Shown here: positions 1 through 6,843 of the stretch, one piece after another | How the letters are laid out: each line of letters opens with the position of its first letter | Position numbering within the stretch: the first letter of the stretch is position 1 | DNA from: Candidatus Saccharimonadota bacterium | GTDB taxonomy: Bacteria; Patescibacteriota; Saccharimonadia; Saccharimonadales; Saccharimonadaceae | Assembly (NCBI GenBank): GCA_009777365.1 | Contig: WRLZ01000012.1 | Coordinates: 1-12,400, forward strand | Length of the DNA: 12,400 bases | Reading direction: 5' to 3' | The notes under the pieces: generated by a model | The model's database searches: none | Told to the model about the DNA's origin: nothing | Seen by the model: only the letters and a program-made list of their open reading frames with translations | Made by a program: the position numbers and the translations under genes

Positions 1-222
1 ATTTTTTCTATTGAGCTTTTGGAGTTTAACTATCCTTACGTGAAGATTCGAGCGCATGTTTCCAGCGGAACGTATATACGTACTCTCGTGGAGGATGTTG
101 GTAAGGAGCTGGGGGTGGGGGCGTATACGACTGAGCTTAGGCGGACGAAGATTGGCGAGTATGATGTGGGGGATGCGCTGGACTTGTGCTTATTTGAGGC
201 TGCAACCGCTCAGTCGGAATGA
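1..222 (+). CDS. truB: tRNA pseudouridine(55) synthase TruB, C-terminal fragment
   Basis: Only the last 73 codons are in the window; the reading frame is open from base 1 and ends at TGA. TruB converts uridine 55 of the tRNA T-loop to pseudouridine in the cytoplasm. The visible part carries the typical C-terminal signature of the family: a V-x-SSGTYIRTLVEDVGKELG stretch followed by a TELRRTKIGEYDV stretch, which align with the SKGTYIRSL and LRRT-x-x-G motifs of known TruB proteins. The catalytic aspartate lies in the missing N-terminal part, so activity cannot be judged here. The identification rests on these motifs and I am fairly sure of it. The stop is about 100 bases before the next gene, which has its own promoter-like sequence. 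Confidence 0.88.
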   Translation: MFSIELLEFNYPYVKIRAHVSSGTYIRTLVEDVGKELGVGAYTTELRRTKIGEYDVGDALDLCLFEAATAQSE

Positions 223-284
223 ATCCTCCTTCGCTACCAAGCCACCCCTGCTACGCGGGGACCCCGGTATTGAGCCTGCGGCGC

Positions 285-313
285 TTCGCAATTATGAAAA
301 GGTATGGTAGAAT
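285..313 (+). promoter_or_regulatory. Candidate promoter for the MscS gene
   Basis: TTCGCA (285-290), a 17-base spacer and TAGAAT (308-313). The -10 box is good, while the -35 box matches consensus at only 4 of 6 positions. The box ends 6 bases before the ATG at 320, so transcription would start at or next to the start codon. No well-spaced Shine-Dalgarno sequence is present (the only purine run, AAAGG at 314-318, is too close to the ATG). Confidence 0.4.
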
Positions 314-319
314 AAAGGT

Positions 320-973
320 ATGGATAAAGTTTTGTTAGAGATTGAGCAGTATGCGGTGAATGATATTTGGGAATGGTTTTTGAATACTGGGATACCGGTG
401 GTGCTGACATTGGTGTTTGGGTGGTTGATATATAAGTTTGGCGGGTGGTTGCTTCACAGGATACTCTTTAGAATTATCTATATTTCAAAGCGGCGGACTT
501 GGCCGAAGCGGGATGCGGAGAAGCGGGCTAATACATTGGCGGGTTTGGCGAGGATATTTTGGAAGATTGCGACTATTATGGTGTTGGTGAGTTTGGTTGT
601 GCGGCTTCTGTTTCCGGAGGTCAATCTTGGGGCTATTGTGGCCGGGTTTGGTGTGGTTGGTTTGGCGGTGGGATTTGGCGCGCAAAGTTTGGTTCGGGAT
701 TTGTTTGCGGGGTTGTTTATTATTTCGGAAAACCAATATAGGGTTGGGGATAAGGTTGAGCTGAAATGGAATCCGCCGAATGCCGCGGTGGGGCGGGTTA
801 TTGAGATTGGCGTGCGGACGACGACTCTTCGGGATGAGGAAGATAATATTATTTTCGTGCCGAATGGGGCGATTATTCAGGTTATGAACAAGTCGTTGAA
901 ATATCAGTTGGACCGAGACGAAGGGGAAGAGGGAGAGAAAAAACCGGCGAAGAAGGCCAAGAAAACCAAATAA
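320..973 (+). CDS. Small MscS-family mechanosensitive ion channel, cage-less
   Basis: 217-residue membrane protein of the MscS family, which opens under membrane tension to release solutes during osmotic downshock. Hydrophobic segments lie at about residues 24-48, 76-97 and 103-124. The third is the glycine/alanine-rich pore helix (LGAIVAGFGVVGLAVGFGAQ) followed by the conserved SLVRDLFAGLFI turn. Residues 138-190 form the beta domain, with the usual VGD and VPNG motifs. E. coli MscS has 286 residues; here the protein stops right after the beta domain and ends in a charged tail rich in Glu and Lys, so the alpha/beta cytoplasmic cage is missing. The ATG at 320 fits the family N-terminus and sits just after a -10-like box. 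I assign the family, not a specific symbol. Confidence 0.85.
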   Translation: MDKVLLEIEQYAVNDIWEWFLNTGIPVVLTLVFGWLIYKFGGWLLHRILFRIIYISKRRTWPKRDAEKRANTLAGLARIFWKIATIMVLVSLVVRLLFPEVNLGAIVAGFGVVGLAVGFGAQSLVRDLFAGLFIISENQYRVGDKVELKWNPPNAAVGRVIEIGVRTTTLRDEEDNIIFVPNGAIIQVMNKSLKYQLDRDEGEEGEKKPAKKAKKTK

Positions 974-975
974 AC

Positions 976-1004
976 TTGACTTTTTGCGGGAAGTGTGATA
1001 TAAT
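976..1004 (+). promoter_or_regulatory. Sigma-70-type promoter of uvrC
   Basis: TTGACT (976-981), a 17-base spacer and a perfect TATAAT (999-1004), starting two bases after the mscS stop codon. The predicted start point near 1011 gives a leader of about 35 nt before the uvrC ATG. Confidence 0.75.
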
Positions 1005-1015
1005 GGAGGTATAAT

Positions 1016-1042
1016 CCCCCGAATTTGGGGGAAAGGGGGAGG
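1016..1042 (+). promoter_or_regulatory. uvrC leader: C5/G5 hairpin next to the ribosome binding site
   Basis: CCCCC (1016-1020) can pair with GGGGG (1027-1031) around a GAATTT loop. It could equally pair with the second G-run (1035-1039), which is part of the strong Shine-Dalgarno sequence GGGGGAGG (1035-1042) just before the ATG at 1046. The two pairings exclude each other, so access of the ribosome could be tuned; that role is inference. The Shine-Dalgarno position is what favours the ATG at 1046 over an in-frame TTG at 1025. Confidence 0.5.
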
Positions 1043-1045
1043 TGT

Positions 1046-2386
1046 ATGCTCGAAAAATTGGCGGAGAAGTTGAAATTATTGCCAGCGAATCCCGGAGTTT
1101 ATTTTCATAGAGATAAAGACGGGAATATTATTTATGTTGGGAAGGCGGCGAATCTTCGAGCAAGGGTGAAAAGCTATTTTAATAAGGATGCGCGGAAAGA
1201 TGTGAAAACGCGGGCGCTGGTTGAGGATATTGTTGACGTGGATTGGATGGAGACGGAGACGGAGCTTGATGCGCTTTTTCTTGAGAGCGAGATGATAAAG
1301 AGGTATAAGCCGAAGTATAATATTTTGCTACGGGATGATAAGAATGTAATGTACCTCAAGATAAATTTCAAAGACGAGATACCGATGGTGGAGTGGACGC
1401 GGGAGCCGCAAGACGATGGGGCGGAATATTTGGGACCTTACTATTCGGGGGGAGTTGTGAAAAATGCCATGCGAGTGCTTCGACGTGGGTTTCCGTATTT
1501 TGCGAAAAGACAGCCGTCGAGATTGATGAAGCAAATGGGACTGGAGCCGGTGATTGAAAATGATGTTGACGCTAAAGAATATAAGAGTAATTTGCGAAAG
1601 TTGCTCCGGATTCTTCGAGGAGAGAGGGCGAGAATGTTGCCGGTACTTGAAAAAGAAATGAATAAGGCGGCTAGAGATCTCGATTTTGAAAAGGCGGAGA
1701 AGTTGAAGCGGCAGGTGTTTGCGCTAAAGGCGCTTCGTGGGCAGATTGTTTTTGCGGATAAGGAGTGGGCGGATCTTTCGAGCGACGAGAGTTTGCGGGA
1801 TTTGGCAGATATTTTGGGGCTTCCTGGCGCGGGGGATTTGAAGCGGATTGAGGGGTTTGATATTAGTCATCAGAGCGGGAAAAATGTTGTGGCAAGTCAG
1901 GTTGTGTTCAAAAATGGCGTGGCGAGCAGGATGGATTATCGGAAATATAAAATGAGGCAGGAGAAAAATGACGATACGGCGAATATGCAGGAGGCTGTGG
2001 TGAGGCGGATGCGGCATCTCGAGGAGTGGGGTCGGCCGGATTTGATTTTGGTTGATGGAGGAAAGGGGCAGGTGGAGGCGGTGGCGGATGTGCTTTGTCC
2101 GAGAGGTCTCAAGTATATTGGAATTGCGGAGAGGCAGGAAGAGATAATTATTGAGCGAGAGAAGTCGGGGGTGAAGGTGGATAGGGTTTCGGTTGAAAGG
2201 TTGGGTGGGAAAATGTATGAAAATGATAGGTTTATCACGATACTTTTGCCGGAAAATTCGCCGGTGGTGAAATTGTTGCAACGGGTGAGGGATGAGGCGC
2301 ATAGGTTTGCAGTAAATTATCACACTTTGTTAAAGCGTAGAAACGCTTTGAAAAGTGTGCAAAAACTGCCTCGCTCGGAAAAGTAA
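1046..2386 (+). CDS. uvrC: UvrABC excinuclease subunit C, shortened at the C-terminus
   Basis: UvrC makes the 3' and 5' incisions around DNA lesions together with UvrB. The N-terminus has the GIY-YIG nuclease (GVYF...IIYVGKAANLRARV, with the later glutamate in ALFLESEMIKRYKPKYN). A UVR segment for UvrB contact lies at about residues 185-225 (EKEMNKAARDLDFEKAEKLKRQV). The C-terminal RNase H-like nuclease has its acidic and histidine residues in FDISH (D272), LVDGGKGQ (D337) and RDEAHRF (D416, H419). The protein is 446 residues from this ATG, against about 600 in E. coli, because it stops shortly after the RNase H-like domain and lacks the tandem helix-hairpin-helix DNA-binding domain. The ATG has a strong Shine-Dalgarno sequence. 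The last 15 or so residues come from an inserted palindromic segment. UvrB is encoded later on the opposite strand. Confidence 0.93.
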   Translation: MLEKLAEKLKLLPANPGVYFHRDKDGNIIYVGKAANLRARVKSYFNKDARKDVKTRALVEDIVDVDWMETETELDALFLESEMIKRYKPKYNILLRDDKNVMYLKINFKDEIPMVEWTREPQDDGAEYLGPYYSGGVVKNAMRVLRRGFPYFAKRQPSRLMKQMGLEPVIENDVDAKEYKSNLRKLLRILRGERARMLPVLEKEMNKAARDLDFEKAEKLKRQVFALKALRGQIVFADKEWADLSSDESLRDLADILGLPGAGDLKRIEGFDISHQSGKNVVASQVVFKNGVASRMDYRKYKMRQEKNDDTANMQEAVVRRMRHLEEWGRPDLILVDGGKGQVEAVADVLCPRGLKYIGIAERQEEIIIEREKSGVKVDRVSVERLGGKMYENDRFITILLPENSPVVKLLQRVRDEAHRFAVNYHTLLKRRNALKSVQKLPRSEK

Positions 2387-2437
2387 GCAAGCTCACTTTT
2401 CTCTCGCTTCGTTGTTTTGTCATACTTTGCTGAAAAG
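2321..2437 (+). repeat. Palindrome-rich insertion and imperfect duplication at the uvrC 3' end
   Basis: CACACTTTGTTAAAGCG at 2321 is echoed at 2421 by CATACTTTGCTGAAAAGG. Both translate as HTLLKR, but they are 100 bases apart and so in different frames. Between them are two inverted repeats. The first is CACACTTT/AAAGTGTG (2321-2328, 2352-2359) enclosing AAAGCG/CGCTTT (2332-2337, 2344-2349). The second is GAAAAGT/ACTTTTC (2378-2384, 2395-2401). The downstream copy continues in its own frame for HTLLKRRRFVPPAKKKK to a stop at 2472-2474, which looks like the older UvrC C-terminus left untranslated. That a mobile palindrome inserted here is inference. Confidence 0.5.
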
Positions 2438-2478
2438 GAGGCGATTTGTGCCTCCCGCGAAGAAGAAAAAGTAGCTGA

Positions 2479-2507
2479 TTGACAGATTGATTGACCTGTG
2501 ATAGACT
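2479..2507 (+). promoter_or_regulatory. Promoter of yebC
   Basis: Perfect TTGACA (2479-2484), 17-base spacer, TAGACT (2502-2507, 4 of 6). The -10 box ends 6 bases before the ATG at 2514, which places the start point on or next to the start codon. No Shine-Dalgarno sequence precedes the ATG. Confidence 0.65.
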
Positions 2508-2513
2508 TAGGGT

Positions 2514-3224
2514 ATGGCTGGACATAGTAAATGGGCGACGACCCATAGGCATAAAGCGGTTGTTGACGCGAAACGCGGGGCTGTATTCACTAAGCTAGGG
2601 AATATGATTGCGATTGCGGCGAGGGCTGGTACTGATCCTGCTATGAATCCGAGCCTTGCGATGGTGCTTGAGAAAGCCAGGCAGGCGAATATGCCGAATG
2701 ATAATATCAAGCGGGCGATTGCGAGGGCGGCGGAGAAGAATGCCAATGAACTTATTGAGGAAACTTACGAGGCGTATGGGCCGAGTGGGATTGGAATTAT
2801 TATTGAGGTTGCGACGGATAATCGGAATCGAACGTTTCCCGAGGTGAAAGCGGCGCTCACGAAAAATGGCGGACGGATCGCGGAGAGCGGGAGTGTGGCG
2901 TTTCAATTCAAGCGACAAGGCGTGATTGAGATTGAAGGGAATTTTGATGAGATATTTATGACGGCAAGCGAGGTTTCGGGCGTTTTGGACGTGCAGGATG
3001 CGGGTGAGAATTTGGCTATCGTTTATACGGAGAGTAAGGATCTTATGAAGACGAGGGCTGAGCTGATTGAAAAAGGATTGGAAGTAAAAAATGCGGAGCT
3101 CCAATATGTGCCGCAGAGTATGATTGAGATGGACGAAGATGCGAAGGCGAAAGCCGAAAGGCTACTCGATGCTATAGATGATTTAGACGACGTGACAGCG
3201 GTACACACTAACGCAAGTTTATAA
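2514..3224 (+). CDS. yebC: YebC/PmpR/TACO1-family protein
   Basis: 236 residues, the usual length of the family (about 240). The start MAGHSKWATTHRHKAVVDAKRGAVFTKLG is the hallmark N-terminus of YebC proteins, which normally read MAGHSKWxNIxHRKxxxDAKRGK. A conserved middle section (GYGPxGxGIIVE type, here AYGPSGIGIIIEVATDNRNRT, then FPEVKAALTKNGG) and the C-terminal part ending in DAIDDLDDVTAVHTN complete the match. Family members have been described as transcriptional regulators and, for TACO1 and some bacterial members, as translation factors that help ribosomes through difficult stretches; which applies here cannot be told. It lies 15 bases before alaS on the same strand, so co-transcription is likely. 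Confidence 0.93.
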   Translation: MAGHSKWATTHRHKAVVDAKRGAVFTKLGNMIAIAARAGTDPAMNPSLAMVLEKARQANMPNDNIKRAIARAAEKNANELIEETYEAYGPSGIGIIIEVATDNRNRTFPEVKAALTKNGGRIAESGSVAFQFKRQGVIEIEGNFDEIFMTASEVSGVLDVQDAGENLAIVYTESKDLMKTRAELIEKGLEVKNAELQYVPQSMIEMDEDAKAKAERLLDAIDDLDDVTAVHTNASL

Positions 3225-3239
3225 AATGGAGTTATAAAA

Positions 3240-5120
3240 ATGGATGCTAATGATATAAGGAAAAAGTTTTTGGAGTTTATGAAAAAAGAGGGTCATGCGG
3301 AGATTGCGCCAGCGCCTTTGGTTTTGTATGATGATCCGACGACGCTATTCACGGGAAGCGGGATGCAGCCGCTTTTGCCGTATTTGTTGGGAGAAAAACA
3401 CCCGGATGGAGAAAAGCTGGTGGATTCTCAGCCGTGTCTTCGCGCGCAGGATATTGATGACGTGGGAGACAATCGACATACGACGTGTTTCGAGATGCTT
3501 GGTGAATGGAGTCTGGATGGATTTGATAAGGAAAAGGAAATTCGGAAGACTTTCCGGTTTTTGGTAGACGAAATTGGGCTTGATCCGAAGAAGATTTATG
3601 TTTCGTGCTTTATTGGAGATGAGAAGAATAATATTCCGAGAGACGACGAGGCGGCGGAGGTTTGGAAGAGGGTTTTTGCTGAGGCGGGGATTGATGCTGG
3701 TATTGCGGAGATTGGCAGTGCTGAAGAAGGCGACAAGCGTGGAATAAAGACGGGCGAGCGGATTTTCTTTTATAATGATAAGGAGAATTGGTGGAGTCGT
3801 GCGGGTGGAATTGCAACGACGCCGATTGGCGATCCGTGCGGGCCGGATAGCGAGATATTTTACGATTTTGGTGAGGAAAATCATGATGCGAGTTATGGAA
3901 AAGCACATCCGGCGAGCGATTCGGGGCGGTTCATGGAGATTGCGAATAAGGTTTTCATGGAATACCGGCGGTTGGACGATGGAAGCTTTGAGAAAATGGA
4001 AAAGGGTAAGATTGATTATGGTGGAGGGCTGGAACGGCTAGCTGCGGCGGCGATTGATGAGGCGGATGTTTTTAGGACGAGCTTGTTCACGCCGGTAATA
4101 AAAAAGCTCGAGGAGATTTCAGGTAAGAAATACGAGGATAATGTAGAGAGTATGCGGGTGATCGCGGATCATTTGAAGGGAGCGGTGTGGTTGGCTTCTC
4201 AGGGGCTTGTGCCGAGCAATAAGGAGCAGGGCTACGTGATGCGGCGACTGGTGCGACGGGCAATTCTAAAGGCGCTTAATTTGGGGATTGAGGAAGATCT
4301 CTCGGAAAAAGTGGTGCCGGCTGTTTTGGGTATTTACAGGGAACAATATAAGGAGATGGTCTCGAGGCGTATGGAGATTATAGCAGTGTTGTCGAAGGAA
4401 GAGAAAGTGTTTCGGCAGACGCTTCATAACGGGCTAAGGGAGCTGGAGAAACTTTCCAAGTACAAGGACTTGATTGAAGGTAAAGATGTTTTCAAATTGC
4501 AGGATACGTATGGATTTCCGGCGGAGTTGGCGGTGGAAGAAATTGGCAAGAGAGAGATTAAACTGTCGGGAAAATGGCAGGAAGAGTTTGATGCGGAACT
4601 GAAGAAGCAGAGAGAAATGAGTCGGACGGCGACGAAGGGAAAATTCAAGGGCGGGCTGGAAGATCAGGGTGAGATGACGCTCAAGTATCATACGTTGGCG
4701 CATTTGACGTTAGCGGCACTACAAAAAGTGCTCGATAAGAGTGTGGAGCAGCGGGGGAGTAATATCAATGCGGAGCGAATGAGGTTTGATTTTAGCTGGG
4801 ATGAGAAAATGACTGATGTGCAGAAGAAGGAAGTTGAGGATTTAGTCAACGAGTGGATAGAAGCGGATATTGCTGTGGAGTTTGCTGAGCATGATAAGGC
4901 GCATGCGAAAGATGTGTTGAAAGCGAGTGGCGCTTTTTGGGAGAAATATCCGGACATGGTGAAAGTTTATGTAATTGGAGAGGTTAGTTGTGAAATTTGC
5001 GGTGGGCCACATGTGGAGCGGACGGGCGTGCTCGGGGAAGGTGGCAAGAAGTTTAGGATTAAAAAAGAAGAAGCGAGTAGCGCGGGTGTAAGGCGAGTGA
5101 AGGCGGTGTTAGAAAAATGA
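3240..5120 (+). CDS. alaS: Alanyl-tRNA synthetase, compact form without C-Ala domain
   Basis: Class II synthetase that charges tRNA-Ala. The catalytic core shows motif 1 around LFTGSGMQPLLPYLLGE, motif 2 in CFEMLGEWSLDGF and motif 3 in GGGLERLAAA. The tRNA-recognition region follows, with VMRRLVRRAI typical of AlaS. The editing domain is present with all four usual zinc ligands: H484 and H488 in HTLAH, and C587 and H591 in CGGPH. The protein has 626 residues, against roughly 875 in most bacteria, and stops right after the editing domain. The coiled-coil and DHHA1 (C-Ala) part is therefore absent, which predicts a monomer. A GGAG sequence lies before the ATG. It is 15 bases after yebC and overlaps sbcB by 4 bases (ATGA), so the three are probably one operon. 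Confidence 0.93.
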   Translation: MDANDIRKKFLEFMKKEGHAEIAPAPLVLYDDPTTLFTGSGMQPLLPYLLGEKHPDGEKLVDSQPCLRAQDIDDVGDNRHTTCFEMLGEWSLDGFDKEKEIRKTFRFLVDEIGLDPKKIYVSCFIGDEKNNIPRDDEAAEVWKRVFAEAGIDAGIAEIGSAEEGDKRGIKTGERIFFYNDKENWWSRAGGIATTPIGDPCGPDSEIFYDFGEENHDASYGKAHPASDSGRFMEIANKVFMEYRRLDDGSFEKMEKGKIDYGGGLERLAAAAIDEADVFRTSLFTPVIKKLEEISGKKYEDNVESMRVIADHLKGAVWLASQGLVPSNKEQGYVMRRLVRRAILKALNLGIEEDLSEKVVPAVLGIYREQYKEMVSRRMEIIAVLSKEEKVFRQTLHNGLRELEKLSKYKDLIEGKDVFKLQDTYGFPAELAVEEIGKREIKLSGKWQEEFDAELKKQREMSRTATKGKFKGGLEDQGEMTLKYHTLAHLTLAALQKVLDKSVEQRGSNINAERMRFDFSWDEKMTDVQKKEVEDLVNEWIEADIAVEFAEHDKAHAKDVLKASGAFWEKYPDMVKVYVIGEVSCEICGGPHVERTGVLGEGGKKFRIKKEEASSAGVRRVKAVLEK

Positions 5121-6595
5121 AAACTTTCTTCTTCTACGACTTAGAGACGAGCGGGATTGATTCGAGGCGGGATCAGATTATGCAGTTTGCCGGGCAGAGG
5201 ACGAGCCTAGAGATGGAGCCGATTGGCGATCCGGTGAATTTTTATGTGAAGATGAACAAGGAGAGGTTGCCGAGTGTTGGGGCGTGCTTGATCACGGGGA
5301 TAAGTCCACAGGAAACTTTGCCGGATGGGCTGACGGAGCAAGAGGCATGCCAGTATTTGATGAGCGATGTGTTTACGCAAGATACGATTGCGGTCGGGTT
5401 TAACAATGTACGATTTGACAATGAGTTTTTGCGGCATATGTTTTTCCGTAACTTTTATGATCCATATGAGTGGGGCTGGAAAGACGGAAGAGAGACTTGG
5501 GATATATTGGACTTGGTGCGGATGGTGAGGGCGCTACGGCCGGATGGGATAGAGTGGGGATTCAATGAGGACGGAAGGGCGACGAACCGGCTGGTAGTGT
5601 TGGCGGAGCTGAACGGAGTTGTGCACGAGAAAGCGCATGACGCACTGAGCGATGTGGGCGCGACGATTGCGGTGGCGAAGTTACTGCTGGAAAAACAGCC
5701 GAAGCTTTTTGAGTGGTTGCTTTCGATGCGGGATAAGAAAACGATCCAAAAGATGGTTGGGGAGATGAAGCCGATTGTGTATACGTCGGGGAAATATGAC
5801 GAGAAGTTTGATAAGACGACGGTGGTATTGCCGATTCACGTGAGTGCGCGGGAGGCGGTTGTTTGGGATCTTCGATATAGTCCTGAAGAGTTTTTGAAGA
5901 TGAGTGACGACGAACTCCGTGATTTGATTTTTACATGGAACAACGAAGGGGTGTATGAGAAATACAAGAAGGGTGAAATACAGAAGGTGCCGGTGAAGGC
6001 CTTGAAGTTCAACAAGTGTCCGGCGATTGCGCCGCTTGGGGTCTTGGAGAAGGAAGATGGATGGGAGAAGATTGGACTCACTAAAGAAACTGTAGCGGCG
6101 AATGAAAAGATATTGAAAGAGAATGGTGTTTTTATAAAAAGAATATTGAAGATTTTCGCGGATCGGCCGGAGTATAAAGATAATAGTGGAGAAGAAGCTG
6201 TTCGGTTGCCTGAGATTGCAGAAGAGAAGCTTTATGAAGCTTTTGGGGATAATAACGACAGGATCAATTCGGAGATTACACAAATGGCGGACAAGGCTTT
6301 GGCGGCGAAATGGGCTGGAGATACAGAGAGTGCGCCGAGGTTTCTTGATTCGAGGTTGAATGAGATTTTGCCGAGATATTTGGCGAGGAATTTCTATGCG
6401 AAGTTGCCGCAGAAGGCGCAGGATGAATATGATGCTTGGCGGAGGCCTAGGATTGAGATTATGAAGCCTGGGTTCGATAAGGATTTGATGTCTGCTATGA
6501 CGGATAATGCGGACGAGGCGGATGAGAAGAAGCAGAAGAGGGAGGCGTTTGTGCTAGAGAATCTTAGGCTTTGGTTGGATGATGTGTTGTCGTAG
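5117..6595 (+). CDS. sbcB: Exodeoxyribonuclease I (SbcB-type DEDDh 3'-5' exonuclease)
   Basis: 492 residues, close to the 475 of E. coli ExoI. ExoI digests single-stranded DNA 3' to 5' in recombination and mismatch repair. The N-terminal exonuclease domain has ExoI motif FYDLET (D8, E10), ExoII in GFNNVRFDNEF, and ExoIII in HDALSDV, giving the DEDDh set. The LRPDGIEWGFNEDGRATNRLVVLAELNG stretch matches the E. coli ExoI region near the active site. The C-terminal half matches the ExoI-specific C-terminal region in general layout (for example RYLARNFY). The start codon overlaps the alaS stop (ATGA), which supports translational coupling. A long inverted repeat begins 10 bases after the stop. 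Confidence 0.92.
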   Translation: MKTFFFYDLETSGIDSRRDQIMQFAGQRTSLEMEPIGDPVNFYVKMNKERLPSVGACLITGISPQETLPDGLTEQEACQYLMSDVFTQDTIAVGFNNVRFDNEFLRHMFFRNFYDPYEWGWKDGRETWDILDLVRMVRALRPDGIEWGFNEDGRATNRLVVLAELNGVVHEKAHDALSDVGATIAVAKLLLEKQPKLFEWLLSMRDKKTIQKMVGEMKPIVYTSGKYDEKFDKTTVVLPIHVSAREAVVWDLRYSPEEFLKMSDDELRDLIFTWNNEGVYEKYKKGEIQKVPVKALKFNKCPAIAPLGVLEKEDGWEKIGLTKETVAANEKILKENGVFIKRILKIFADRPEYKDNSGEEAVRLPEIAEEKLYEAFGDNNDRINSEITQMADKALAAKWAGDTESAPRFLDSRLNEILPRYLARNFYAKLPQKAQDEYDAWRRPRIEIMKPGFDKDLMSAMTDNADEADEKKQKREAFVLENLRLWLDDVLS

Positions 6596-6605
6596 GTTAC
6601 GAGTA

Positions 6606-6671
6606 TAACAATAACTATCCTACCAAGAGGCTAATAGCCGCGAAAGCCTCTTAGTAGGATAGTTATTGTTA
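6606..6671. repeat. Long near-perfect inverted repeat after sbcB
   Basis: Left arm 6606-6632 and right arm 6645-6671 pair over 27 positions: 18 perfect pairs (6606-6623 with 6654-6671), one C/A mismatch and 8 more perfect pairs. The loop is 12 bases. It sits just downstream of sbcB and could stop transcription or protect the mRNA end, but no U-tract follows on either strand, so it is not a standard intrinsic terminator. A palindromic mobile repeat is the other option. Confidence 0.8.
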
Positions 6672-6684
6672 ATAATCCTTGTCA

Positions 6685-6705
6685 TTGCAGGCATAAGACC
6701 TGCAA
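6685..6705. repeat. Small hairpin
   Basis: TTGCAGG (6685-6691) and CCTGCAA (6699-6705) form a perfect 7-pair stem with a 7-base loop. There is no U-tract. It is part of a run of three inverted repeats between sbcB and the next coding sequence. Confidence 0.5.
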
Positions 6706-6737
6706 GACGTCATAAAATAGCGATGACCACGATCTCA

Positions 6738-6803
6738 TTTTGGCATCACAACGTTGAAGCCGATTACTGCATGGGCGTAGCCCATGGTCGGCGGATGCCA
6801 AAA
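6738..6803. repeat. Nested three-stem inverted repeat, possible structured RNA
   Basis: Three nested perfect stems share one axis. The outer stem is TTTTGGCATC/GATGCCAAAA (6738-6747, 6794-6803). The middle stem is GCCGA/TCGGC. The inner stem is CATGGGC/GCCCATG (6770-6776, 6780-6786) with a 3-base loop. The left side has larger internal loops (11 and 6 bases) than the right (1 base each). It lies 40 bases downstream of the minus-strand lectin-like tail, so it may be its 3' structure, but no strand or function can be fixed from the sequence. I do not recognise an RNA family. Confidence 0.6.
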
Positions 6804-6843
6804 CTTGCGAAATCATGTGCTTCCTGGGATAGAAAACGCGAGG

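Noticed and set aside
220..222. TGA as glycine (code 25) in truB
   Set aside because: Reading through gives no TruB-like sequence, and alaS also ends at TGA with the expected overlap to sbcB.
223..284. GC-rich inverted repeats after truB (CCCC/GGGG and CGGGGACCCCG) as a terminator
   Set aside because: The stems are short and mutually exclusive and no T-run follows, so no call is made; the spacer otherwise holds nothing I can support.
1025..1045. TTG start for uvrC at 1025
   Set aside because: The strong Shine-Dalgarno sequence serves the ATG at 1046, and the extra residues (MGERGRC) do not match the family N-terminus.
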